Assembly: GCF_964019385.1 (NCBI RefSeq)
Contig: NC_088655.1
Coordinates: 79,501 to 143,500, forward strand
Length of the DNA: 64,000 nucleotides
Direction of reading: 5' to 3'
Origin: Sycon ciliatum
Lineage: Eukaryota; Porifera; Calcarea; Leucosolenida; Sycettidae
Of this stretch, positions 41,985 through 53,639 are shown piece by piece. Made by a program: the position numbers and the translations under genes. The notes below the pieces were generated by a model that saw nothing but the letters and a program-made list of their open reading frames with translations, was not told the DNA's origin and did not search any database. Within the stretch, counting starts at the first letter, position 1, and every line of letters begins with the position of its first letter.

Positions 41985-42051
41985 AGGGTTTACCGGGTGT
42001 TAGCAGCCGTCGTGAGTTCCCTTCGGGAACGGACACGATAATTTACTTTTT
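41985..42051 (+). mobile_element. 67-bp structured insertion, second copy
   Basis: Flanked by TTACTGGAGCAACT (41971-41984) and TTACTGGAGAAACT (42052-42065), a 14-bp duplication with one mismatch. It matches the 21148-21226 insert with about one difference over 58 bp: hairpin GTTCCC-TTC-GGGAAC within TCGTG/CACGA, ending in a T run. Confidence 0.78.
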
Positions 42052-42209
42052 TTACTGGAGAAACTTTGCTTAACATTCTCCATGTGATGAATGATGGAAG
42101 CAAATCACAACCTAAACCTTCACCATCGCCTGACTTGAGAGCACGTGACGTCTCGTAGCGTCTTGAAACGTGTCCAGGACTAGTTCACATCAAGTCCTTC
42201 CCAGTAAAG

Positions 42210-43403
42210 TGTTAGGTACCTCCTCCCGTACAATCTTACCTACAACCTTTCCTAAGCTGGCCGGCCTGAATGCACCACGTACTACGTCATACTCACCTTT
42301 CGTTCAGTTGGCCTGGGTAGCTACTTGCGCGCCCATGTTTGCCATAGCTACCCAGGCCCTTTATATTGCGTTGTTTCTCAGTCGAGCTCTCTCTCTCTTC
42401 AAATAATCTCACTCTTCAATGTAGTCGTTTCGTTCGTCTTGGTCTCTTGTCTCGTCGTCTATAATAAATGTCGTTCCCAATAACTTGTTCCCGTTGTCCG
42501 TTGTAATGTCTAGAGAATATGTCGTCAGTCGTCCTAATTCATACTCAACATTGGCACCCAACTTTTGCCGAAGCCCGCGACCCTGAGGTCCTAGTCCTCT
42601 ACCGCCCGGCATTCGTCTCGTGTTCAGCCTCGTCTCGTTATCATATGCAACATCGTCACGTCAATGTGAACCTCGTCTCGTCCAGGTCCACCTCGTCTCG
42701 TCATGCAGGTCAGCTACCTTTCTCTCTTTCTTTTTCGTATGCGTTCCTTCTTCGTCAAATGTATTTTCAGTTTATTTATTTCGTGATTTTTTTGTAGTGT
42801 GTGCGCGCGTGTTTCCAGCCATCAATACTAGGGGTCCGTTGGTGAGCCACGCTCTATCATTCTGGTTGCAAAAAAGTGCATAACTAAGCTGTTTAGCCAT
42901 GCGAAGCAGAACGAACTGTAGTGCATATAACATGTAGTATAGCACTTTTGTGAGATCCGTGCGTTGTGTGTGTGTGTTTTTTCTCATCGTCCTAATAATT
43001 ATTTCCTGCGAGATCGTGGTTCTTTTTTTGCTCAGGGGAGGTATGTTAGTTACCACCTCCCGTACAATCTTACCTACAACCTTTCCTTAGCTGGCCGGCC
43101 TGCATGCACCCGTACTACGTCATACTCACCTTTCGTTCCGTTGGCCTGGGTAGCTACTTGTGCGCCCATGTTTGCCATAGCTACCCAGGCCGTTTATATT
43201 GCGTTGTTTCTCAGTCGAGCTCTCTCTCTCTTCAATAGTCTCGCTCCCTTCAAATAATCTCACTCTTCAATGTAGTCATTTCGTTCGTCTTGGTTTTTTT
43301 GTCTCGTCGTCTATAATAAATGTCGTTCCCAATAACTTGTTCCCGTTGTCCGTTGTAATGTCTGGAGAATAATGTCGTCAGTCGTCCTAATTCATACTCA
43401 ACA
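42210..43403 (+). mobile_element. TRIM-like LTR retroelement (1.19 kb, noncoding)
   Basis: LTRs 42210-42550 (341 bp) and 43044-43403 (360 bp) both start TGTTAG and end CTCAACA. A primer-binding-site-like TGGCACCCAAC follows the first LTR (42552-42562) and a purine tract CAGGGGAGG precedes the second. The LTRs carry TTTATATT and AATAAA. The interior of 493 bp has no gag or pol. The second LTR has a 19-bp insertion. No clean target duplication. It may be a deletion derivative or a true TRIM. Confidence 0.85.
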
Positions 43404-43539
43404 AGAGGATGCATGTGCATGTTGTGTCTCTTTTCTTTTCTGGTATGATTGCATCATAGCAAGCAGAGTGGTAGATGTCGGTTAGTTGCTGAGAAGCCCT
43501 CAACTAAAACTAACTTTTCATGATAAAAACTGAGATCGT

Positions 43540-43720
43540 CGTTCTGTTGTATACTTTATTTATAGTGGAAATCAAAACAGGCAAAATGCCTAATAACATT
43601 GGACCCACTGTGAATAACATGTTAAAGGATATTGTGGAGAACAAAAAAAGTAGATACAAGAGAAAAAGAGAAAGGAAAAAAAATTCTGTTCTGGTGTTAT
43701 ATTTTTTGTTCGTGTCTATC
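43540..43720 (-). mobile_element. LINE 3' end (tail type C)
   Basis: On the minus strand: TTATTAGGCATTTTGCCTG hairpin, CTATAAATAAAG and an AC-rich tail, matching the tail type inserted at 27993-28314. Confidence 0.65.
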
Positions 43721-44319
43721 CAATCGAACATGTCAAATTTTGATAACGATCATGAGATAGACTCTAGTCTACACTTGCAGATTGTAGGCACTTTGAGATG
43801 ATTTGCAATTCAAAGTTTCTTTGGTGACCTGCTGCTTGGGTTATACCTGACAACTTTCCACAAGGCTTTTTGATAAAGTTTTGGACAACATGCGTGGTGA
43901 CTATGCAGGGTCAATTGACCTCGGCCCGGACTAGTTCTATGTATACATGAACCACAGCACATAAACTAAAGGGATTTTTCTCAGGGGAGTTTGTTGCTTG
44001 TGTTACTATGTGAACTAAGGAAACATCACAAGATATTTTTGGATTCAAGACGTTCCATGCAAAGTTATTCTTTTTTGAAAGTGCATTTGGAGTCAATTAA
44101 CCCCGCCTGGTAGTTCTAGTGTTACAGCATCGCTGGCTTGAAGCGAAGGTCCCTGGTTTGGGTCTTGAGGGTAACAGTGACTTTTTCTCGTCACCGGAGT
44201 AAAAGCTGCGCCGCATTTATTTTGGGTGAATTTTGATTGTTCAAAGTGGGGCTTATACACCCGAGGTAAGGTACTTGTAAGCCTGTGCGTAGATGATTGT
44301 CTACACAATTTTATTTCAG

Positions 44320-44491
44320 ACTGTAAGCGGCTATGTCACTAACACCACACTTACCGATTTAATATCCGGTACATTCTACGCGTTTGATGTCATTGCTGTG
44401 AATGGATACGCGAACCAAGTCTTCACAAGTCAATCAATGGTTAACTTCACGGATATTGCATCGTCATTCACCTTTTTCAAGACTCCTCAAG
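44320..44491 (+). CDS. FN3 receptor exon I (second half of split FN3 domain)
   Basis: 172-nt exon, phase 0 in (TTTTATTTCAG acceptor) and phase 1 out (CAAG|GTAAGA). It reads TVSGYVTNTTLTDLISGTFY then AFDVIAVNGYANQVFTSQS, the E to G strands of an FN3 fold, followed by a short stalk ending FFKTPQ. Phases match exon H upstream and the transmembrane exon downstream. Sequons NTT and NFT are present. Confidence 0.83.
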
Positions 44492-44547
44492 GTAAGACCT
44501 GGTAATGAATGAAGCTCACTGACGAATTTCCTGTTATTTTCTTAATT

Positions 44548-44640
44548 TAAGAATGAGAAAGGACACATGGCTTACGAGTTATGAGTAACTGTCCGCTACC
44601 GTAACAAGATACTAAGCAGTCAGAAAATGCGATAACTAAG
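44548..44640. mobile_element. Partial MITE, ACAGTCAG family
   Basis: One end only: GAGAAAGGACACATGG, ACTGTCCGCTACCGTAAC and AGCAGTCAGAAAATGCG. The other terminus is missing. Confidence 0.6.
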
Positions 44641-44845
44641 GACACACTCACTCTGCGACCATGAACACGCGCCCATGCATCAGGATAACACAGAAACGTG
44701 GCAGTCGTGCTCACACTAGGCCTTATACACGTCTTGACGTGAAGTTGTCACACAAATTTTCGAATTGCAGTTCGTACTCAAAAGAGTTTGTGCGTTTCTT
44801 AATAAAGTTGTGGTCCATTTTTGGACATAATTTTGTGCATGTTGA

Positions 44846-45016
44846 TGTTATGTTCGCCTCTAGCTTTGCGTATCCGACTCACACTCTCAGACAACACAAG
44901 GAGTCCTGGAACTAACTTCTTCAAGAAACTTAAACGAATACGGTATATAAGCTCACGGGCAGGGTTGCCCCAACCCGTGTCAAAGCGGTTTCCATGACGT
45001 CACGTCACCATACACA
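44846..45016 (-). repeat. Gypsy 3' LTR
   Basis: Direct repeat of 54410-54581; shares GTTATGTTCGCCTCT, CACAAGGAGTCCTGG and CCATGACGTCACGTCACC. Contains a TATATAA box-like sequence. Confidence 0.85.
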
Positions 45017-45189
45017 TCAACTCCCTCTCCCAAACTGCAAGAAATGGAAAGAGCAGAGAAAATGATTGCAGAGTGAAGATATAAGAAGAGATAAATCTAA
45101 CGGAATAAAGATGAAATCAAAACGATCAACTATACTGCAAGTCTACATGAAATGGGTTTCTTCCCCCGCTCCCCGCAACACAACAATTC

Positions 45190-46626
45190 TCTGCCTCGCA
45201 CAACTGGGACGTCGTTGGCGTTGCTGAGACCTGGCTGGATAGTACAATCTCGGATGGCGAAATTTGTATTCCCGGCTACAGTGTTGTTCGCTGTGACCGG
45301 CCCGATCGCCAGGGTGGGGGCACATGCCTTTATTACAAGACATCACTCGCAGTTATCTATCGTTCAGATCTGCACAATAGCCACCTGGAGGCTACCTGGA
45401 TAGCTATTGGCGGTGAGCAACACCAGCACCTCGTTGGCTGCCTCTATCGCCCACCGAATGCAACTGCTGATTTCTGGGGCCACCTGGACACAGTCCTCCA
45501 CAATGCTGCCACGATCACGCCATCAATGACACTGGTGGGTGATTTTAATATCAATCTGGCTCAATGCATGACCATTCGTCCTCACCAGCGCTTCTGGGAC
45601 CTTATCGGATCGTATGGGCTCCGCAACTACGTCCAGTCTGCCACACTAGTCACACCCCGATGTCCGGATGGAACGCTGCTTGATTTAGTGCTCTCCACCG
45701 TGGGTACTATAAGTCATTGTGAAGTTGTACCCTGCACGATCAGCGATCACTTCCTTGTGCATGCAAGTCTGTCTCTACCCGCCTCGCAACACCCACTGCA
45801 GCGGAAATCAGTGCGCCTCACCCGCAAGATCCGTGCCATTAACCTTGCAACATTTTGTGAAGATATTGCCTCGTGCAGCCTCCACTCCTTTCCCCCTGCT
45901 ACAACTGTAGACGAGATGTGGAATGGCTGGCATGCCAAGTTAATGTGGGTTCTCGAAAGTCACGCTCCCCTGCGTGAAGTCAGAATCTCCACCAGGAGGA
46001 CTCCCCCGCCATGGTCCGACCATGATCTATTCCAACTGAACATGCGCAAGAATAGACTTCACCGAAAGTGGCTACGAGATAAGACTAACGTGCATCTACA
46101 TGAGGAGTACAAGCGAGCCCTTGCAGAAGCCTCAAATGCTTACCGGCGAAAACGCAATCAGCATTTCCAACAGCAGTGTCGTGATCACTCCTCCAACCTG
46201 CGGATGATGTGGTCCGTGATCAACTCTGTCACTAGCCGTTCTCGTCAACATCATCAGCCAACGTGCGACATCACAGAAGTCTCGGATGCCTTCCACAGCA
46301 TTGTACATGATCCGTCCCGTCCGGCGCAGCTCCAGATTCCCATTGGTCCACAGCTGCAAGGCTCAATGCTGACCTTCCAGTCGACCACCCCAGATGAGGT
46401 CAAGCTCCTCCTGGAACGGATAAATCCCTGCAAAGCCACAGGCAGTGATGGGATTCCTGGGTGTCTGCTACGTGCTTGCGCTGACCTGTTGGCTCCATCG
46501 CTTTCAGTGCTCTTCAGCTCATCGCTGAGGCATGGTGAAGTCCCTGTGGCTTTCCATGCGGGTCCGCTGCAACCAGACAGAGCTTCCCCTGAGCCCAACA
46601 GCAAGGTACCTCCGCGTGACCCTTGA
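45190..46626 (+). pseudogene. LINE endonuclease and RT N-terminus, truncated by deletion
   Basis: The first part (45210-45525) is in a frame without a nearby ATG: VGVAETWLD, GGGTCLYYK, LVGCLYRPPNA; it continues TLVGDFNINLA, DGTLLDLVLS and CTISDHFLV, a complete APE endonuclease. The RT approach region follows (INPCKATGSDGIPGCLL), then FSSSLRHGEVP, where coding jumps to unrelated frame. RT motifs A to C are missing. Confidence 0.8.
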
Positions 46627-47197
46627 CGCCGCTGTGAAGTGGGACCCCATGTTGATGCGATGGCGAAGAAATTTGTGCAGAAGATTGGAGCACTGTGGCG
46701 GTCTAGCAGATGTTTGAGCCTCAGTAGTCGCATCCAGTATGTGAGGTCAGTCATCATGCCTGACCTCCTATATGGGTCTAACGCCTTCTCTTCCTCCCTC
46801 AAGGTTTCGCAGCTTGATCGCCTTCAGGTCCTGCAGAACCGAGCGGCGAGAGCGGCTAACGGTTTGCCGCCTCACACCTCGGCTCAGCCTCTGCTCGAAC
46901 GGATGTCCCTGTACAGAGTTCGCGAGTGCTACGCCCAGAAGCGGCTCGTCCTGGTGTGGCGCTGTGTCAATGGGAAAGCCAGCAGTGTCCTCCAGGACCT
47001 ATTCTCACCATCAGCTGGCAGCACCTCCCGGCACCAGGTTTCCAGGGCCTCACTGTCCCTCGGCACAGTCGGAAGCCGGCAGATCTCGCCTGGCCTTTCA
47101 GGCAGCCTTGGCCTGGAACGCTCTCCCAAGGAGTGTAAGGGAGATCAAGGCTGCCCAGCAATTTAAGCTTGCCTCCATCCCCTACACCTTGCAATGA
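46560..47197 (+). pseudogene. LINE ORF2 C-terminus after the deletion
   Basis: Frameshifted. It reads YLRVTLDAAVKWD, VQKIGALWRSSRCLSLSSRI, LLYGSNAFSSSL, LQNRAARAANGLPPHTSAQ, then in another frame FQAALAWNALPRSVREIK. The same C-terminus occurs in the fragment at 55160-55791. Confidence 0.8.
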
Positions 47198-47371
47198 ATG
47201 CTCTGTCTGACTTTTCCCGTCCACACACCACGTCATTTACTCTTCTCTGCGTGCTTGTGTGCTTATGAACTCTTTGTGTTCCCTCTGTTGACGCTTCAAA
47301 ATCGCTCTATTGACACTGCAAAATCGCTCTGTTGACGCTGCAAAATTGCTTATCTCCCTCCTTCCCCCCCC

Positions 47372-47404
<33 letters not shown>

Positions 47405-48039
47405 CCCAGTAGCTCTCTCCCTTTTGAAATTCGCTTCCATAGAATTGGGCACCATTGCCCGTTTGGCCTTGCGAAGTAAAATAAAAATCAACAACAACAA
47501 CTCATTCCTGGTGGGAAATATACTGTTGTTGAAATCACGTTGTTGAAATCAATATTCCATTGAAGTAACTTAGACTTGCTTGGCGAGAGAACGGGGAAAA
47601 AGACAACGAAATCATAAACAACTAACAGTTATAAACAGGAGGAAGGGCAAACAAATCGGAACGACCAATGAGCGACCTGTACGTACGATACACGTGACAA
47701 GAACCAAGACAACAACTCCGTGGACGAATCACACCACTTTCTCGCACCCGAACCTTACTCTCACAGCGCATGCTCCACATAGTCCACGCATGTGCATCAA
47801 CTACTCCACCAACACTCTCGCGCGGACGGAAGCAGATTCCGCCACTCCACAATGCATACTCCTGCATGAACCACATATACCACGTCCTCCACACCCATAC
47901 ACCACACCCATATACTGTACACAACGCACCACACCCGTACAAACAGAAGACCATATCTGACACTGGACTGGACGAAACAGCGAGACCAGAGACAACAGCG
48001 GGTGCAAATAATAAGCGCATCGAATTTCGCAACATACAT

Positions 48040-49473
48040 ATCTAAATGCTCTGGTTGCTTTCTGCTGCGGGAGCTATGCGGCCGGATGGTACTCGAGGAA
48101 TCCGAAGAGGGGCCGGGTATCTGCTCTGCAGCCTGGAGGGGTGCCGAAAAGTTGTCTGAGCTTGGAGACTGACCGAGACTGGAGGCTGACGGCGGTGGCA
48201 CCAGGCGGAGGTACCTGAGGTTGCGCCAGAGAACGCGGCCGCTTGGAAAGCGGACATGGTAACTGCGGGTACAGCCAATATGGACGGTTGTGCTGACCTG
48301 GTCCCACTTCTTGGTGCAAGGATTCTGCACCAGGACCTGGCAATCATTGGCCAAGGGTTGGAGTGTGTGAGCTGATCGGTCGTACTGGGACGCGGCTTTC
48401 TGAGCGGCAACTTCTCGATCCAGGGAGGTGAGAGCTTGGTTCCATGAAGGCTCGAATACACGTCGATGAGCTGGAACGAGTGTACACAGCGGGTGCCCGG
48501 ATAGCATCCGGGTGGGTGACACGCCTGCTGCATTAGGGGTGTTGCGCCACTCCAGCAAGGCGTTGTTGAAGGCCTTATCCTGAAGATTGCCGTGGTGCGT
48601 GCACTTCGAGACCAAGTGCTTCATAGCGCGAACGGCGGACTCTGCATGGTCGTTCGACTGTGGGAAATGGGGGCTGGACAAGACGTACTGAATGCCCCAT
48701 CGGGTCCTGAAGTCGGCGAATTCCTTGGAGGCAAATTGGGGGCCACCATCTGACCCCCGAAACTTTGTCGGAACGCCCAATGCTACAAAGTTCCCCCGGA
48801 GAATCTGGATGACATCTCGGGAGGTGGGGTCGCGCCTGTACCACACCGCAATGCAAGGCCAGTTAGACAGGCGATCAGCATACACGAGGTAATGGTTGCC
48901 GGCATGGGAAAAGAGATCCGCTGACACTTCCTCAAAGGGACATGGGGTCTCGCTGCAGCGGTTCGGACAGTTCGCTCAATGTCAACTATCATGCCTGGCC
49001 AGTATACCACTTGTCGGGCCCGCTGTTTAGTCCGAACAATGCCTTGGTGCGAGGCGTGCAAACGCTGTAGGGCGTCGGGCCGGGCTGCGGCTGGGACGAC
49101 AATCCAGGAGCCGTAGAGGACAAGTTGGCCATCTGTTGACAACTCCGATTTCAGTGGCCAATGGTGTTGCAATGCGCGGCTCGTGGTACTCCGGCGATTG
49201 GGGAACCCATCGATCACCGCTTCCCGTAGCACGCAGTAGTCTAAATCGGCAGCGGCAGCCTCGCCTAGCTGCACAAGGATGCGTCAGTTGCAGAGGTGCT
49301 GTCAGTCCGTGTTTCTGGTGGTGACGGCCCGTACGCAGAACTGCACTTCGGCATCCAGCGCCTCCTCCTCGGGTGACGGGTCTTGAATTGGTGCACGGGA
49401 GAGGGCGTCTGGGATGGCATGCTTCGAATCCTTACGCCAAACGGTGTCGAAGACATACATGCCGAGCTTGGAT
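48040..49473 (-). pseudogene. Gypsy integrase and C-terminal pol
   Basis: Starts after the TTAA element with LGMYVFDTVWRKDSKHAIPD and ALSRAP (end of RNase H/connection), then HQGIVRTKQRARQVVYWPGM (integrase zinc-binding region, H2C2-type), then the core: SADLFSHAGNHYLVYADRLS, GSDGGPQFASKEF and FPQSNDHAESAVRAMK (catalytic D,D35E-type region). The tail has the LEWRNTPNAAG and VLVQNP blocks. Stops near 49290 and 48940 break the frame; the longest open stretch is 48927-47797, whose last 80 codons run past the element's coding end. Confidence 0.85.
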
Positions 49474-49477
49474 TTAA

Positions 49478-51987
49478 GGAGGCTCCGAACAGTTGCGCAG
49501 CGCAGTGTAAAAAGGGCACCTCCAAAATCTGTTTTTTGCCGCGAGATTCAAAAAATATCGCGTTCCATGCGAAAACAAGCTGTTGTTCAGAAAGAAGTAA
49601 GTAGTTAGTTCTTTGATTTCTCTGTGCTCGCAGTTGTTCCAGGATGTAGTTCTACTTGTTGCAGTGTTTCTGTAGCCGTGGCAGTTTCTACGCTGGAATG
49701 AATCACTGACCATGGATAATGCAAAACAAAGGCAGTTCCTACGCTGCTTGATTTTTTTCTGAAAACTTTGCTGAAGCGGTACGCGGTGGCCACAAAGAAG
49801 AAAATAATTACTGACGAAGAAGGGTGAGAAAAGCAGGCTGAAGTCAGTGAAGACATCGATGTCGAACGTAGTGATACTACTAGTACTGGTACTGGAATTT
49901 AGCATGGACTACCTGTGGAGCATGAAGTGGCTGCCCACTCGCTGGTAAGTGGACCCACTTGCAGCTCCAGTCGCACGAGTGCCGTTTGAAACTTTCGGTG
50001 GATCCTTGAGTATCCTGAGCTCAATGGACAACGTATCTCAGAGCTGCTGAACTTGGGCTGCTGTCCCTGTAGGAATGAGGTTCGTGTCAACCACTGTACT
50101 GTACTGATGGTGTAAGGAAAGCGCTGGCCAGAAGCTTGTGTTTAGAACCAAGGACGAACTTCTAAATCCTGCTCTTGTAAAAATGGGGATGCCGCAACTA
50201 AGATGTGCACACTCAGGTGTGCATTGGGTAAATAATGTCTATGGCTGAATATTTTGAATCCTTTCCTATGCGCAAGTACATGCATTTATGTGTGTGTGTG
50301 TGTGTGTATGTGCGCGTGTGTACGTGCACGCACGTGCGTGTGTGTATGTGTGTGCAAGCTGTTGAAAGGTGTAATCCGAGCACAAGTTGCTATGTCTAAC
50401 GTAGTTTGTTCGCTATCCTCGCTTCAGCGGTGGGCAGGTGTATGAGTGTGTGTGTGTGTGCGCACATGTGTGTATGTGTGTGTGTGCGTGTGTGTGTGTG
50501 TGCGCGAGTGCTCGTGCCCGCATGTGTGGGTTCGCATGCAATGTTGATCTGGGTTATGCACATGTTCCCACGAGTACACTGTGTGCATGCAAATGTCTGC
50601 GTACATGTATGTGTGTATGCACGCGCGTGTGTGCGCATGCACGTGCGTGTGTGCGCATGCACGCGCGCGCGTGTGCAAAGCTAGGTGTGGAAGGGGGGGG
50701 GGCTCACGGTGCTGGTTCTGTTTGGCTCTATTCTCTGGTGTCCGCAAGGACAGTGTGGCAGTGGCTTTACAGTACAGGAGGTGCATGTGAATGCACATTT
50801 GTGAACCGCATTTGAGACACAAAAAAGAATTGCCAAGAGATCATGACAGTACACTACATGTACATGGTATGTGTGCTGCACGCCAGCGTGTGTACATGCA
50901 TATTGCCCTTCACATACATTGTACATAGCGTATGCTTTTCTGGAGTCTGCTGCTATCAACGCAAGTGACAACCAGCAAATGCACGCCCAGTGCAGTGGCT
51001 GGTCTTCATGCTTTTATTTACACTAAGTCCTACTATGGTCCAGTATGGACTAGTAGAGTTACAATGATGCGTGCATGTGGGTGGGTGTTTACATGTATGT
51101 GCGTGTGCACGCACACGTGTGGGTGTCTAGTGTGCCTGATTTTGAATGCCTGATTTCACATTATTCATGTGCCAGTTTCATGGTCGAGGTTGTTATGAAA
51201 CCTCGCTGCCTTACATGTACACTACTCGTATATCAATGTGCTAGGACTGATGGCTACATGATGTACGTGTAATGATACCTGTTCCTTTCCAACCACAGAC
51301 TATCTGGTATGTCCAAAGGAGGTTGCAGCATGAAAATAACTTCTTCTAACATAATATTACCATACTACCATGTCATTGGTAGTGCTATGTAGTCAAGAAG
51401 GCAAGAATGGTCAGATTTTCTAAAAATGCTATTTTCAGAATTGGCCTAAAAATACCATATTTTGATACCTATATTGTTTTGTAGGGGCCTAAAGTGCCTG
51501 GTGACACCATCAAAACTGTCCATTATCGGTTTCCTTGGGGCTCATGGATCACAGAAAGCCACAAAAATCGATATGTCCATGGACAAAATGTTGCAGGCTG
51601 AACCATTTCACAATTCACCACCCGATGGAAATTTCGGTACCCGTAATTTCGAAAAAGTGGCTCGCCAAGGGCAAAACCAAGACACAGTCTATCTTGTGTA
51701 CCCAAGATACCTCCAGATGTGGTTCTTAAACATATGATGAAGAAAATGCTTAGTATCCTCCCTCCAGGAGGCTTCTTTGGGTCAAAAACCAAATTTTTTT
51801 ACCATTATTTTGCCGAAAATCAAGAAATTGTACACTCACTAAATACACCAGAATACCTCTTATATGCCTGGTGACCCTACCTAAAAACTATACCAAGTTG
51901 AAGAGGAGACATCACTCCACCATTCTATGCATAAAAAACAGGGTGTCCATGGACCTTTTATTTTTACTTCTTTAGGTGGGAGCCTCC
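49478..51987. mobile_element. TTAA-flanked noncoding element (2.5 kb) inside gypsy pol
   Basis: Short inverted ends GGAGGCTCC, with TTAA on both sides (49474-49477, 51988-51991). Skipping the element and one TTAA gives a continuous gypsy frame QRLKSKLGMYVFD, so the insertion is precise. No transposase frame was recognised. The interior has GT-rich microsatellites (50285-50360, 50448-50512, 50600-50680) whose frames are artefacts. Confidence 0.82.
50285..50680. repeat. (GT)n-rich microsatellite region
   Basis: Several GT/GCGT tracts interspersed with ATG and CATG; long Val/Cys frames on the plus strand and Thr/His frames on the minus strand arise from the repeat. Confidence 0.9.
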
Positions 51988-51991
51988 TTAA

Positions 51992-53165
51992 GCCGTTGAA
52001 ACCATGAGTTTCCGACCATGTCTAGAGTCTGGTGATTGAGGATGGAGATGAGAGGCTGGTGGTCGACAATCAGCAAGAATTTTGGCAAGCCAAGCAGGAA
52101 GACGCAACACTTGTGCACTGCCTACACCGCAGCCATCAACTCCAACTCAACCATGGAGTACCTCGATTCTGTGTCAGTGAGGAATCGGGACCCGCATTGC
52201 ACTAAGTTAGCCGCCACTCTGAGGCATGCTTCTGGAGCAGAGCAAAGCCGAGACCTTTGCAATGGGGCGCATCTGTCTGCAATGCAGTCGGAAGACTGGG
52301 GTCAAAATGTGCTAGCACGGGTGGCAATACCAAGGCAATCATTGTGGCATCAAAGGCGACCTCATGCTCCGGAAGCCACTGGAAGACCGACCTGGTGCTA
52401 AGGAGTGAGCGGAGCGGGCTCGTCGTGCTCCCGATGCTACTTGAGAAGTGGCCGAGCTGGTTGACTATTCCCATGATCGTGCGTAGCTCGGAGGTATTAG
52501 TTGGTGCGGGGAACTCACGAATTGCCTTGAGCTGGCCTGGCTCCGCTGCTATGCTGACGCGAGAGATAATTTAGCCCAAATAGTGAACTTGCTCTTGAAC
52601 ATATGTGAACTTGTTTGCGTTGAGGGTGATACCCTGCTCCTTGCAGCGCGTGAGAATGTTCCAGATGCGCTCGATGTATGCCGAAAACGTAGTGTCATGA
52701 GCGAGAATGTCGTCTACGACCTTCTGCAGATTGTCAATGCCTGCCAATGCAATGTCTCCCCGCCGACAATACTCATCGCCAGTCGAGGACAGCCCCATGG
52801 GTGCACGCAGAAACTTGTACCGCCCCCAAGAGGTGATGAAGGCTGTCAGACGCTGGTAGTCTTCCGCGAGTGGTATTTGCCAGTAGCCATGTGCGGCATC
52901 CAGGGTAGTGAAGTATCTGGCCCCGCGGGGAATGTCAGATACGGCATCCTCCGGCGTTTCGAGTGGGTAGTACACCCGAGACACATGGCGGTTAAGCTAA
53001 GTCAAATCGATGCAGATGCGCAGGCCACCGTTGGATTTCGGGACCTGAACGAGCGGGTGGCAACAATTGGTCAGCACGTCTCCGAGTGGCGTTATCACGC
53101 CTTGCCATACCATGCCTTTATGGTGTCCAGCTCGGCCTTGACATCGTCTTTATGTGCATATCGCA
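51992..53165 (-). pseudogene. Gypsy reverse transcriptase and RNase H
   Basis: RT: LRICIDLTQLNRHV, YFTTLDAAHGYWQIPLA (motif A Asp), FLRAPMGLSSTGDEY and KVVDDILAHD (motif C VVDD), then the RNase H side: FQWLPEHEVAFDA, LQTDA, LLIVDHQPLISILN. Stops occur after VQEQVHYLG and within RNase H, so it is inactive. Upstream of the RT, about 53282-53722, a frame without clear motifs probably spans the protease/linker. Confidence 0.85.
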
Positions 53166-53639
53166 CTTGACGGGTGCCGTGTACGCAGGTATGGCGTTCT
53201 CCTGCACATAAATGTGCGTAGGTGGGCCGGCCATGGTCTGCAGAGTGTCCTCAGGTGTAAACACTGAGGAAAAGTGAGCAATTAGCTGATTACGGATACG
53301 GGCTTGATCAAGGGCGTGTCTGGAATGTGTCCCAGCAAGGAGATATCCGTGAGTTGCTGCACCTGTGTATCGCCATCAGTCGTGCAGATGTTCGGGTTTT
53401 CCACTAGCGCATTCTGGATGGGGTTCCGGTAGTCATCCGGGATAATCTTCAGGAGAGGAGCATGGATGCACGCAAATACCGTACACGGAGCCACTCTGTC
53501 GCCGTAGAGTATGGTGAGGGAAAGAGTGCCAATGCATGTCAGGTAAGATCCATTGGCGGCGATGATCTGGGTAGCCTGAACAGGGCGATGATCTGGGTAG
53601 CCTGAACCCACCTGATTAGAGTGGAAAGTAAGAAACTCT

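Larger units (their letters stand above)
45150..47510 (+). mobile_element. LINE with internal RT deletion, nested in gypsy 3' region
   Basis: Plus-strand element: endonuclease and start of the RT region, then an internal deletion removing the catalytic RT palm (junction near 46545), then thumb/C-terminus and a type A 3' tail (hairpin GGGC/GCCC, AAATAAAAATC, CAA repeat to about 47500). A CT microsatellite lies at 47375-47405. Confidence 0.82.

Noticed and set aside
42210-43403. Target site duplication for the TRIM-like element
   Set aside because: Left flank TAAAG and right flank AGAGG are only loosely similar.
50254-50822. Cys/Val-rich and His/Thr-rich open frames on both strands
   Set aside because: They come from GT dinucleotide tracts.
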